From CAMLQK01 sp035690865 (GTDB lineage Bacteria > Patescibacteriota > Saccharimonadia > Saccharimonadales > UBA4665), in contig DASSKE010000003.1 in NCBI GenBank assembly GCA_035690865.1, positions 124,001 to 188,000 of the forward strand: a stretch of DNA of 64,000 bases, written 5' to 3'. The position numbers were made by a program, and so were the translations under genes. Below the pieces are notes generated by a model. The model was not told the origin of the DNA and did not search any database. It saw only the letters and a program-made list of their open reading frames with translations. Positions 1-8,291 of this stretch are shown here, one piece after another; the first letter of the stretch is position 1, and each line of letters begins with the position of its first letter.

Positions 1-491
1 CAGCAAGCCAGCCTCAGCGCCAAAAACGAGTTAAAATTAAGCCGCAACAATTTGATAAGGCTTATCTTAATCGAAAGAGATCTCAAGATCTTTTGCTTGG
101 CATTGCTTTAATGCGCCCGAAGCTTCGTTCGATAGCATTGGATATTCTTCCGGAGATGCTAATCGATCAAGATGCGCATACAATTTTCGATTTCCTACGA
201 GCTCACCCTGACTTTAGGGAAGGTGAAGACGCTGATGAATTGCGTCCAATCGTAGATTATGTTAAGATTCTGGAAGATCAATTTGAGGATTGGGACAAAA
301 GTTACGATTTAGTAGAGCTACAGAATAATATCGTAGCCCTACAAAAGAATTTACTGCTCCCGTACAAAGAAACTAGGCAAAAAGAGATCAATGAAGCATT
401 AGCCAATGCGAGTGATCCAGAGAAAACAAAATTACGTATAGAATATAAAGACCTTGAAGAGTTATTGAGGCTTTATAAGAAAGGAGCCTAA
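1..491 (+). CDS. dnaG: DNA primase DnaG, C-terminal end (5' truncated by window)
   Basis: The reading frame is open from base 3 and ends at TAA 489-491, giving the last 163 or so residues. After a Gln/Lys-rich linker it resembles the helical C-terminal helicase-binding domain of bacterial primase (LLGIALMRPKLRSIALDILP, followed by IFDFLRAHPDF) and ends in a long charged helix. In the full protein this domain docks on the replicative helicase DnaB and the upstream part makes RNA primers. The catalytic TOPRIM and zinc domains lie outside the window, so the call rests on this tail and on the immediate rpoD neighbour, the classic dnaG-rpoD order. The stop is one base before the rpoD GTG, suggesting translational coupling. 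Confidence 0.8.
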   Translation, partial: ASQPQRQKRVKIKPQQFDKAYLNRKRSQDLLLGIALMRPKLRSIALDILPEMLIDQDAHTIFDFLRAHPDFREGEDADELRPIVDYVKILEDQFEDWDKSYDLVELQNNIVALQKNLLLPYKETRQKEINEALANASDPEKTKLRIEYKDLEELLRLYKKGA

Positions 492-492
492 C

Positions 493-1653
493 GTGCCAAA
501 GAAAGCTACGAAAAAGCCAGCCGAAGATAACGCTAAAGAGCAGCCAAAGGTTGACCTTGAGCAAGTTAAAAAAGATATTATCAAACAAGCTAAAAAGGCG
601 GGTAAGATCGATCAGCGCGATATTACCAATCAGATTCCTGACGCGCCCGAAAATGCCGAGCTACTTGATGGCCTGTACACCGAGCTTGCCGATGCAAATA
701 TAAAAGTAAAGGCTGACGGTCCCGCCGAAGGAGGCGAGGATATAAGCGAAGAAATGAGCGACGAATGGATTGGTGAAGATGGCGAAGAAATTGTGCCAGA
801 CGACCAAACCTACCTCGATGACATCGCTGATGACTCCGTGCGCCTGTACTTGCGTGAGATTGGTAAAATCCCATTGCTTAACGCCGAAGAAGAGCTGGAG
901 CTTGCCCACCGCGTCGTTAATGGCGACAAAGACGCCAAAGACAAGATGGCCGAAGCAAACATGCGCTTGGTCGTTTCAATTGCTAAGCGTTACGTAGGCC
1001 GCGGCCTGGACCTCCTCGACCTTATCCAGGAAGGTAACACCGGCCTTTTGCGTGCCGTTGAAAAGTTTGATCCCGACAAGGGCTTTAAATTCTCAACCTA
1101 TGCCACCTGGTGGATCCGGCAAGCCATTACCCGCGCAATTGCCGACCAGGCTCGTACCATCCGTATCCCCGTTCACATGGTCGAAACTATTAACAAGCTT
1201 TTGCGCACCCAGCGCCGTCTAACGCAGGAGCTTAACCGCGAACCGACCAACGAAGAAATCGCCAAGGCTATGGACCTGGAAGTAGACAAAGTTGAGCACA
1301 TAATGAAGATCAAGCAGGACATTTCCAGCCTTGATGCTTCTATCCGCGATGACGAAGAAGAGTCAGTTCTTGCTGACTTTATCGAAGACGAAGAAGCCGT
1401 AAGTCCCGAGCAGTCTGCCACTACGCAACTTCTTAAAGAGCAGGTTAAGGGCATGCTTGGTGCGCTTACCGAGCGTGAACAAAAGATCCTTAAGCTTCGT
1501 TTTGGCCTGGAAGACGGCAAACAGCATACGCTCGAAGAAGTAGGGCAGGAATTTAGCGTAACCCGCGAACGAATCCGTCAGATCGAAGCCAAGGCGTTAG
1601 CCAAGCTGCGCAAGCACAAAGACGCCAAAAAATTACATGACTATCTCAAGTAG
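493..1653 (+). CDS. rpoD: Primary sigma factor RpoD (sigma-70)
   Basis: This is the housekeeping sigma factor that directs RNA polymerase to promoters (386 aa). The GTG start at 493 follows AAAGGAG. Region 1.1-like helices lie at residues 20-72, an acidic stretch at 78-105, region 1.2 near 114-145, and region 2 near 155-222 (GFKFSTYATWWIRQAI, the -10 melting and recognition surface). Region 3.0 contains IPVHMVETINKL, in which H228 and E231 match the residues that read an extended -10 in E. coli sigma-70. Region 4 at 322-375 ends in the -35-reading helix (VTRERIRQIEAKALAKLRK). All core regions are intact, unlike in the two paralogues at 2275 and 3444. Confidence 0.97.
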   Translation: MPKKATKKPAEDNAKEQPKVDLEQVKKDIIKQAKKAGKIDQRDITNQIPDAPENAELLDGLYTELADANIKVKADGPAEGGEDISEEMSDEWIGEDGEEIVPDDQTYLDDIADDSVRLYLREIGKIPLLNAEEELELAHRVVNGDKDAKDKMAEANMRLVVSIAKRYVGRGLDLLDLIQEGNTGLLRAVEKFDPDKGFKFSTYATWWIRQAITRAIADQARTIRIPVHMVETINKLLRTQRRLTQELNREPTNEEIAKAMDLEVDKVEHIMKIKQDISSLDASIRDDEEESVLADFIEDEEAVSPEQSATTQLLKEQVKGMLGALTEREQKILKLRFGLEDGKQHTLEEVGQEFSVTRERIRQIEAKALAKLRKHKDAKKLHDYLK

Positions 1654-1656
1654 TAA

Positions 1657-1665
1657 TGATATAAT
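1657..1665 (+). promoter_or_regulatory. Extended -10 promoter, leaderless start at 1673
   Basis: TG-A-TATAAT ends 7 nt before ATG 1673, with no Shine-Dalgarno sequence. Transcription should begin at or next to the A of the ATG. No clear -35 is seen 17 bp upstream. Confidence 0.7.
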
Positions 1666-1672
1666 ATAGGTA

Positions 1673-2269
1673 ATGAGTCAAGACAGAGTACGGGTTATTG
1701 GCCTGGCCGGAACAAACGGCGCAGGTAAAGATACAGTGGGCGATATAATTGCCCAGGAGTATGGCTTTCTCTTTATTTCGGTCACCGATATTATGCGTCA
1801 AGAGCTGGCGCGCCGCGGTTTGCCCCCCGAACGTGAACACATGCGTGCTTTGAGTAGCGAGTGGCGCAAAGCGTACGGTTTAGGCGTACTTGTTGATCGC
1901 GCATATGATATTTACCAGAGCCAGAGCACGCACTACAAAGGGGTGGTGTTCGCAAGCCTGCGCAACCCGTATGAAGTAGATAGAGTACACGAACTAGGCG
2001 GCGTTGTTGCCTGGATAGACGCCGATCCACGTTTGCGTTACGAACGCATCCGCAGCGCTAAACGCCAAGGCCGCGAAGACGACGACCAAAAGTCGTTCGA
2101 GCAATTTATAGCCGAAGAAGAAGCCGAGATGGTTTCTAGCAGTAACGACAAAACTCAGCTCAATATGGGTGCAGTTAAACAGAAGGCTGATATCCTTATT
2201 GAGAATCACACTGACACCGTTGAGCCGCTCAAGGTTCTTGTCAAACAGAGATTTGATGATATAATCTGA
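1673..2269 (+). CDS. P-loop kinase-like ATPase (dephospho-CoA kinase-like)
   Basis: A 198-aa P-loop NTPase with Walker A GTNGAGKDT near residues 13-21. It has a nucleotide-kinase-like layout: a DIMRQEL segment about 20 residues after the P-loop helix, a central GGVVAWIDADPRLRYERI strand-and-helix, and an Arg/Lys-rich lid-like segment. This resembles dephospho-CoA kinase and archaeal UPF0200-type NMP-kinase-like proteins, but the substrate cannot be told from sequence. A homologue lies at 62841-63428 with the same GGVVxWIDA core. It stands between rpoD and the first sigma paralogue, with its own extended -10 and no SD, so it is probably transcribed separately. It ends in TGA. Confidence 0.65.
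   Translation: MSQDRVRVIGLAGTNGAGKDTVGDIIAQEYGFLFISVTDIMRQELARRGLPPEREHMRALSSEWRKAYGLGVLVDRAYDIYQSQSTHYKGVVFASLRNPYEVDRVHELGGVVAWIDADPRLRYERIRSAKRQGREDDDQKSFEQFIAEEEAEMVSSSNDKTQLNMGAVKQKADILIENHTDTVEPLKVLVKQRFDDII
2257..2265 (+). promoter_or_regulatory. Extended -10 promoter for sigma paralogue 1
   Basis: TG-A-TATAAT ends 9 nt before ATG 2275, within the last codons of the upstream gene. No SD sequence is present, so a leaderless transcript is predicted. Confidence 0.65.
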
Positions 2270-2274
2270 TAACT

Positions 2275-3411
2275 ATGTCCAAAGAGCAGCCCATACCTTC
2301 GGAACTGGCCGAAGGTGATACCCGGCTAGAATCTATTTTCACGGCAGACGCCATGACCATGTACGCAGAAGATGTGCGCAAGCAGAAACTTTTGTCTGGT
2401 CGTGCCGCAGAAGTCGCGCTGGCAAAGACCATTGAAGCCGGCATTGTGGCGGAGGCAGTCCTTTTAGGTCGCCAACAAGCACGTGACGAAGCGCAGGGCA
2501 TCGTGTATCAGAACCTCCGCGAACGTTTATTCGAAGTGGGTAAAAGATGGGGCCATGCTGGCCAAACGTGCGCTAAGGCCCGTGAAGCTGTAATCAAGGA
2601 TGAAGAATTTACTGAGGCACTCATGCGGCGTTTTCCGGAATATGAGGTAAGCGATGAGGAGCTGGCGATACTCAAGACCCAAGGTTTTAGCGCCCGCGAC
2701 CACTTTATCCGTGCTAACACACCGCTTGCAATGTCCATGGCTGCCCAAATGCGCTGCCGCACACCTCTCCCAGACCGTGTGCAGTGGGCCAACCTTGGCC
2801 TTATCCGTGCCGTAGATAAGTTTGATCACCGCAGAGGTATTAAATTCTCTACACATGCTTCATGGTGGATAAAACAATCGTTGAGCCGCGAAAACGAGAA
2901 CCTTACCCGCATAGTGCGCTTGCCCGGCAACGTTATGCGTGAAGTTACTAAAATTGCGCGCGCCGAAAAAGAGCTGGCGGTTACATCAGATACGTTTCCT
3001 ACCGACGAGCAAATTGTGGCGGCCACCGGGCTGAGCCTTAAGGCCGTACAAAGAAGCCGGCCGTTGATTAATGACGCGTTACACTTTGAAGGCCTCTTGG
3101 CTAACCAGGAAGACGGCAGCGATGACCCAGCAACAGCTCTGGGGCTTGGCGCCACACAAAGTGCCGAACGCAGGTATGAACAGCAGGAGCATGACCAAGC
3201 ATTAAAGGATCTTCTTGCAAGATACCTTAATCCCGAAGATGTAGAGTTGCTTTACAGCAACTTTTTAAGCCCAGAGCATTTGGATGAGCATGCGCGCCAA
3301 CGGGGTATGTCTGTTCGCCAGGTGCAATCTTTGGCCTACAGAATAACCCTTCGGCTTAAAGATAGTGAAATGCCCGAACAACTTGCAGCCTTGCGCCAAA
3401 ATATTGCTTAA
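2275..3411 (+). CDS. Divergent sigma-70 family protein, paralogue 1
   Basis: A 378-aa sigma-70-like protein. Region 1.2-like sequence lies at residues 24-56, and region 2 is clear (WANLGLIRAVDKFDHRRG then IKFSTHASWWIKQSL at about 171-203). Between them is an insertion of about 85 residues absent from RpoD and homologous to that of the next gene. Region 3.0 reads LPGNVMREV: the positions matching RpoD H228 and E231 are N219 and R222, so extended -10 reading is probably lost. Region 4 (about 310-365) is barely recognisable, suggesting different or no -35 recognition. It could be an alternative sigma factor or a holoenzyme modulator; promoter specificity is unknown. Residues 60-79 are nearly identical at the DNA level to the next gene. 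Confidence 0.75.
   Translation: MSKEQPIPSELAEGDTRLESIFTADAMTMYAEDVRKQKLLSGRAAEVALAKTIEAGIVAEAVLLGRQQARDEAQGIVYQNLRERLFEVGKRWGHAGQTCAKAREAVIKDEEFTEALMRRFPEYEVSDEELAILKTQGFSARDHFIRANTPLAMSMAAQMRCRTPLPDRVQWANLGLIRAVDKFDHRRGIKFSTHASWWIKQSLSRENENLTRIVRLPGNVMREVTKIARAEKELAVTSDTFPTDEQIVAATGLSLKAVQRSRPLINDALHFEGLLANQEDGSDDPATALGLGATQSAERRYEQQEHDQALKDLLARYLNPEDVELLYSNFLSPEHLDEHARQRGMSVRQVQSLAYRITLRLKDSEMPEQLAALRQNIA
2452..2511 (+). repeat. 60-nt near-identical block, copy 1
   Basis: Encodes EAVLLGRQQARDEAQGIVYQ, residues 60-79 of sigma paralogue 1. It matches 3570-3629 at 57 of 60 bases, and the three differences are synonymous (gca/gcg, gcg/gca, cag/caa). Flanking DNA is much more diverged. Confidence 0.9.
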
Positions 3412-3443
3412 AGCGGCGTGCTTGGGCATAATACAAGCCTACA

Positions 3444-4520
3444 ATGCCAAAACGTTTGCCTGAGCACGATGATATAGGATTCTATGTTGAATCAATGCGG
3501 GACACCAAGCTTCTTACAGCGGAGGAGGAGGTTTTTCTTGCCCAAACAATGGAGATTGGCGCTACCGCAGAGGCAGTCCTTTTAGGTCGCCAACAAGCGC
3601 GTGACGAAGCACAAGGCATCGTGTATCAGTCGCTTACAGACAGGCTGGCAGAGATTAGCTCTGACACCAAAGTCGCCAGGAGAGAAAAGCGCGAACAGGC
3701 AATTATAAAAGATATCGCCTATACCGCCGGACTCATACAACGCTTTTCTGAAGACGCAGTGTCCGACGAAGAGCTCGAGCTGCTTAGGGGGCAAGGTACC
3801 GCCGCTCGAGAAACCTTTATTGAGTGCAATTTGCCACTGGCATTTACCATGGCAAAGGCAAGCAGGCACCGCGGATCGTTGCTTGATAAGATCCAGTGGG
3901 CCAACCTTGGGCTCATAACCGCAGTCGACAAGTTTGACTATCGTAAAGGGTTCAAGTTTTCAACCTATGCTTCCTGGTGGATCCGTCAGTCAATTGGCAT
4001 AGAATCACAAGGCACCACCCGCAACATCCGCCTGCCTAAGCATGTCGAAGACAAGTTGGGTGTATTACGAGGAGTCCAGATAGAGCTAACACGTAAGCTA
4101 GACCGCCGCCCTACCTACGAGGAATTATCCGTTGAGATGACCGCCCTAACAGGCAATCGCATCACGCCCAAAAAAGTTAAGCAACTTCTGGACTGGCAAG
4201 CTCCCACTGTTTCGTTAGAAACACCGATAGGCGAAGAAGGGGATAGTTTTTTGAGAGATGTTTTATATGTAGAAGGCGAAGATTTTGAGCAGGACTTTGT
4301 AGAACACCATACCGTGCACGATGTTGCCCGTATAGCGCGTTTGGTTATTCCGGATTCATGTATGCGGGACGCCTATCTTAAATGGGCGGCCGGTGACCCC
4401 GAAGCTATTAGCGAAATTGCCGCTATGCGAAGCCTATCGGTGCGTACCGTACGTGCTAAGTTTGGAAGGCTAAACGGTGCCATGCGTAGAGCACTCACTT
4501 CCGATGAGTCGGCAAAATAG
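3444..4520 (+). CDS. Divergent sigma-70 family protein, paralogue 2
   Basis: A 358-aa sigma-70-like protein closest to the preceding gene. Region 1.2 lies at residues 8-40, the shared insertion at about 41-120, region 2 at about 122-185 (KFSTYASWWIRQSIGIESQG), and region 3.0 reads IRLPKHVEDKL. It keeps His where RpoD has H228 and has Asp where RpoD has E231. A region-3 helix pair follows (LDRRPTYEELSVEM). Region 4 ends in SLSVRTVRAKFGRLNGAMRR, with little similarity to RpoD's -35 helix. Start ATG 3444 follows CATAAT/TAATAC with no SD sequence. It is probably an alternative sigma factor; target promoters are unknown. It shares the 60-nt block at 3570-3629. Confidence 0.75.
   Translation: MPKRLPEHDDIGFYVESMRDTKLLTAEEEVFLAQTMEIGATAEAVLLGRQQARDEAQGIVYQSLTDRLAEISSDTKVARREKREQAIIKDIAYTAGLIQRFSEDAVSDEELELLRGQGTAARETFIECNLPLAFTMAKASRHRGSLLDKIQWANLGLITAVDKFDYRKGFKFSTYASWWIRQSIGIESQGTTRNIRLPKHVEDKLGVLRGVQIELTRKLDRRPTYEELSVEMTALTGNRITPKKVKQLLDWQAPTVSLETPIGEEGDSFLRDVLYVEGEDFEQDFVEHHTVHDVARIARLVIPDSCMRDAYLKWAAGDPEAISEIAAMRSLSVRTVRAKFGRLNGAMRRALTSDESAK
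3570..3629 (+). repeat. 60-nt near-identical block, copy 2
   Basis: Residues 43-62 of sigma paralogue 2, identical in protein to residues 60-79 of paralogue 1 and 57/60 identical in DNA. Confidence 0.9.
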
Positions 4521-4522
4521 GC

Positions 4523-4528
4523 TATACT
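4523..4528 (+). promoter_or_regulatory. -10 element of polA
   Basis: TATACT ends 7 nt before ATG 4536. There is no SD sequence and no good -35, so a leaderless transcript is predicted. Confidence 0.55.
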
Positions 4529-4535
4529 ACTATCT

Positions 4536-7157
4536 ATGACAAGTGAGCAGCCGCGCCGATTAGTAATTATAGACGGTAAATCAGTGTTTTATCGCGGCTA
4601 TTATGCCATGCCCAATTTAAGTACTCAGGACGGTACGCCAACGGGTGGCGTGTATGGTTTTGCGATTATGGCTCTTGAGGTAATCAAGCGGCTCAAGCCC
4701 GACTACGTCTGTGTGGCTTGGGATAAGTCTAAAACCAATATCCGTTCGCGCCGAGCAATCTATCCGCAGTACAAAGCAAATCGTAAACCACCACCACCGG
4801 ATTTTTACGAGCAGGTGCCCATTTTGCATAATTTGCTCGACTCTTTGGGCTGGCCATTGTACGAGGCCGACGATTATGAGGCCGACGACCTTATGGGGGC
4901 CTTCGCGAAGCAAGCTGGCCAGCAAGGGGTGGAAAGCTACCTTATTACATCTGACCTCGACGTATTGCAATTGGTAAATGAACACACGCACATCTACACC
5001 TTAAAAAAGGGCTTGAGCAACATCGAGTTGTTCAACATGGCCCACTTTGAAGAAAAATATGGTGTTGGCCCGCACCAATGGGCTGACGTAAAGGCTCTTA
5101 AAGGTGATGCCTCCGATAATATCCCCGGTGTTGCGGGGGTAGGCGAAAAAACTGCGCTACAACTTATTAGCCAGTACCAAACTCTTGATAGTGTCTATCA
5201 GCATCTAGACGAGTTGAAGCCCGCCGTGCGCACCAAGCTTGAGGCTGGCAAAGATATGGCCTACATGAGTCAAAAGCTAGTCACTCTTATGGTAGATGCG
5301 CCTTTGCAGATTAATCTGGACGATGCGCGGCTGCACGATGGAGTACGCCCGGAGTTTATGGCCATGCTGCGCAAGCTGGAGTTTACACAGTTATTACGGC
5401 AATTTGAAGCAGAGGTACGCCGCCAGGAAAAATCTGCCAACAAACCGGCCGCCAAAGCTAAAGCCGTGCCGCCATCTGCCGATCAAGCCCAACTTGGCTT
5501 TGAGACAAAAGAGCTGCCTACGGCGAATGCCGTAGCCTTTGACGCGGGCGCTTTTGCGCCAGGCCAAGTCCGGGTAGTGGCAATGAACCCCGAAGCTTCC
5601 GAGCTATGGCTCAGCGCCAATGACCAAACAATGATGAGCGTGTCGCTCCTTGATGTAGCACCTGACGCGAACTGGATAACAGCGTTGGCCAATGGCCCCA
5701 TTGTAGGACATGACCTCAAAACAGTGCTTCGCGCTTTGCTGGCGCTTGATATTCCATTGCCGCCCACTGTTGCCCACGATACGCGCATCGGTGCTTTTTT
5801 AATCAATTCTCTTATTCGTTCTAAAGAACTGCCCGACATTGTGCAGTGTCCCATCGATATGGCCAACGGCCCAGAAGTAGTCGCTGCAATATGGCAAGCT
5901 TACGAAGACCAAAAGAGCAGCCTTGGTGATATGCCCGAGCTGCAAAAGCTCGCCCAGACCATCGAGTTTCCATCTATACCGTTACTGGCAGCTATTGAGC
6001 ATCGGGGAATTACGCTCGATTCTGACTATCTTGCTACCATGAGTGAGGAGTTTACCGCTAAAATCCACGCTGTTGAGCAAGAAATGTATGCACATGCTGG
6101 CCAGGAATTCAATATTGCTTCTCCGGCTCAGCTGGCTACGATTTTGTTTGAAAAGCTTGGCTTGCCAACGCAGGGTATTAAAAAGGGTAAAACGGGTTAT
6201 TCAACGGGTGCATCCGAACTCGACAAGCTGCGCGGCCTACACCCGATTATTGATCTGATTACTATTTACCGTGAGCTTACCAAGCTTAAGAATACCTACA
6301 TCGACGCCTTGCCCAAGCTTGTGGATCTCAACAACAAGCTCCACACCACCTATACGCTAGACGTAGCGGCCACCGGCCGGCTTAGCTCGCACGATCCCAA
6401 TCTGCAAAATATTCCCGTGCGAACCGAAATGGGACGAGCAATCCGCACCGCTTTTGTGCCGGCGCCCGGTAATGTGTTTGTAAATGCCGATTATTCCCAA
6501 TTTGAACTACGGCTGGCGGCCGTTATGGCGGGCGACCAAAAACTTATTGACGACTTTAACTCAGATATTGACATTCACTTGGCAACTGCAGCCGACGTGT
6601 ATGGCGTGCCGCTCGAGCAGGTGACCAAAGATATGCGCCGCAACGCCAAAACTATTAACTTTGGTGTGCTATATGGCATGAGTCCGCATGGCCTGAGCAT
6701 CGCAACGGGAATGACCCGCGACCAGGCCAAAGATTTTATCGATGCCTATTTTACGCTGCGCGCTCCCATTAAAGTGTACATGGATAGCATTGTGCAGCAG
6801 GGGCTGCAACAGGGGTATGTCTCGACGCTGTTTGGGCGCCGCCGTCCTACTCCCGACTTAAAATCGAGTAATTTTATGGTACGCGAAGGGGCCAAGCGCG
6901 CTGCTATTAACATGCCAATTCAGGGCACCGAAGCAGACCTTATGAAAATGGCCATGCTATCGCTCGAGGAGAAGTTGGTTAAAACCGGCCTGGGCGAGCA
7001 GATTCTGCAAGTGCATGACTCAATTCTGGTTGAGTGTCCGGCACAGAATGCCGTGGCGGTTAGCGAGCTCCTTAAAGAAACCATGGAGAATATTTACGAG
7101 CTGCCAGTTAAGCTGGCGGTGGACGTTGCGGTGGGCGAGAATTGGGGAGATGTGTAG
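4536..7157 (+). CDS. polA: DNA polymerase I
   Basis: An 873-aa family A DNA polymerase for primer removal and repair synthesis. The N-terminal 5'-nuclease (about 1-290) is intact: IDGKSVFYRGYYAMP, EADDLMGAF, ITSDLDVLQLV, GDASDNIPGVAGVGEKTA. The middle 3'-5' exonuclease fold (about 310-475) has lost its catalytic acids: no DxE motif, GHDLKTVLRAL lacks the second Asp, and there is no YxxxD. Proofreading is therefore probably absent, as in Taq polymerase. The polymerase domain has motif A (NADYSQFELR), motif B (RRNAKTINFGVLYGMS) and motif C (QVHDSILVE). The start carries a leaderless -10. The stop TAG abuts the GTG of the next gene. Confidence 0.97.
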   Translation: MTSEQPRRLVIIDGKSVFYRGYYAMPNLSTQDGTPTGGVYGFAIMALEVIKRLKPDYVCVAWDKSKTNIRSRRAIYPQYKANRKPPPPDFYEQVPILHNLLDSLGWPLYEADDYEADDLMGAFAKQAGQQGVESYLITSDLDVLQLVNEHTHIYTLKKGLSNIELFNMAHFEEKYGVGPHQWADVKALKGDASDNIPGVAGVGEKTALQLISQYQTLDSVYQHLDELKPAVRTKLEAGKDMAYMSQKLVTLMVDAPLQINLDDARLHDGVRPEFMAMLRKLEFTQLLRQFEAEVRRQEKSANKPAAKAKAVPPSADQAQLGFETKELPTANAVAFDAGAFAPGQVRVVAMNPEASELWLSANDQTMMSVSLLDVAPDANWITALANGPIVGHDLKTVLRALLALDIPLPPTVAHDTRIGAFLINSLIRSKELPDIVQCPIDMANGPEVVAAIWQAYEDQKSSLGDMPELQKLAQTIEFPSIPLLAAIEHRGITLDSDYLATMSEEFTAKIHAVEQEMYAHAGQEFNIASPAQLATILFEKLGLPTQGIKKGKTGYSTGASELDKLRGLHPIIDLITIYRELTKLKNTYIDALPKLVDLNNKLHTTYTLDVAATGRLSSHDPNLQNIPVRTEMGRAIRTAFVPAPGNVFVNADYSQFELRLAAVMAGDQKLIDDFNSDIDIHLATAADVYGVPLEQVTKDMRRNAKTINFGVLYGMSPHGLSIATGMTRDQAKDFIDAYFTLRAPIKVYMDSIVQQGLQQGYVSTLFGRRRPTPDLKSSNFMVREGAKRAAINMPIQGTEADLMKMAMLSLEEKLVKTGLGEQILQVHDSILVECPAQNAVAVSELLKETMENIYELPVKLAVDVAVGENWGDV

Positions 7158-8291
7158 GTGGCCGAAGCGCTACCTCCTCTTGCATATCCGCAGCACTTTC
7201 CAGATCAATCATTCGGCAGTGCCGTTGTTCAGCAACTCTATATCTCGCACAATAAATTAGGCATCGTCCCGCCTATGGCCGAGGGTGGCTATCCTGATTT
7301 TTCACAAACATTCCAGATGCTGCCGCCTTTAGAGGTTACTTTTTTACATGATGAACTGGAGAGCGTTCGCCGCCGGTTGCGTCCTCTTCGCCGTCCGGCC
7401 AATCAATATTGGGGGGAGAAGGCGGCCGGTGTGGCTCAAAATATGCGGGAGTGGCATGAGCAGCATGACGCCCATGATCTGGCCGATGTATTTGATGCTG
7501 GCCTGCCTGCTGGCCGTAAGCAAGAAGTTGTACAATATCTAACCTGGTACTGCCATAGCTTGATTGATCCTGACAAAGAGGTGAGAAAGCGCATGGCCAC
7601 CATTCGCAACGAATATCTGGAAGATGATTTGTCCTATCTAACGCAATGCGATCTTCTACCGCCTCATGCTCCCGCGGCTATTATGAACGGAGTAGATTCG
7701 GTAAAGCGGTTCCGTGTTATTGATCCTTTTGAATCGGGCTACAGCCAGCATGATGGTGAGTATAGGCCTTACGAGCGTGCGCTCGGCATCTCGGCCCTTA
7801 CGCTCAACACCAATGACGTATATGCAACTGGTCTCCACGAAAGCATCCACAGCGGCACCGACGAGGGGCTGTGTAAGATTATGCCCGTTGAAACAACCGA
7901 GCTGACTTGGCTGGACGAAGCCTACGTGGAGCACCTGACTCAGGTGGCCACCGATGAATCACCCTTTGTTATTGACCCAGACAAAAGGTCGGAGCGAAAG
8001 GGCGCGTATGTGCCTGAGCGTAAGTTGCTCTCCCTGATGCTCCCTGGTCTTGCTGAACCCATAACCCTCCGTCATTTGGGTGACGCCTATTTTGAGCCAC
8101 TGGTTGTAACCAGTCCGCCCCGGATGCGCCTTAAGAGCCTGCTCTGCCAGCCTCATCCTGCCACCAATGAGAGCCTTATGGGTACCATCAGTTTAATAGC
8201 CGAAAGCTACAATAAAGACGAATTAAGCCGCTATGAGCAGGAGAAACTCCTTGAGTATTGGATCAGTCGTTTTCGCCCCCGGCAAGGCTAA
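7158..8291 (+). CDS. Putative HExxH metallopeptidase-like protein, unknown family
   Basis: A 377-aa soluble protein with no signal peptide or membrane segment. Residues 225-233 contain H227-E-S-I-H231, the zinc-binding HExxH signature, followed by WLDEAYVEHL, where E254 or E258 could be the third zinc ligand (gluzincin-like spacing). I do not recognise the rest. The N-terminal half is helical and rich in Arg/Pro (RRRLRPLRRP at about 71-80). The GTG start directly follows the polA stop, with GGGGAG upstream, so it is probably in the polA transcript. Its stop overlaps that of the convergent minus-strand gene. Activity and substrate are unknown. Confidence 0.6.
   Translation: MAEALPPLAYPQHFPDQSFGSAVVQQLYISHNKLGIVPPMAEGGYPDFSQTFQMLPPLEVTFLHDELESVRRRLRPLRRPANQYWGEKAAGVAQNMREWHEQHDAHDLADVFDAGLPAGRKQEVVQYLTWYCHSLIDPDKEVRKRMATIRNEYLEDDLSYLTQCDLLPPHAPAAIMNGVDSVKRFRVIDPFESGYSQHDGEYRPYERALGISALTLNTNDVYATGLHESIHSGTDEGLCKIMPVETTELTWLDEAYVEHLTQVATDESPFVIDPDKRSERKGAYVPERKLLSLMLPGLAEPITLRHLGDAYFEPLVVTSPPRMRLKSLLCQPHPATNESLMGTISLIAESYNKDELSRYEQEKLLEYWISRFRPRQG

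Noticed and set aside
2275..4520. The two sigma paralogues as pseudogenes of rpoD
   Set aside because: Both frames are full length, have their own -10 elements, keep region 2, and share an insertion absent from RpoD.
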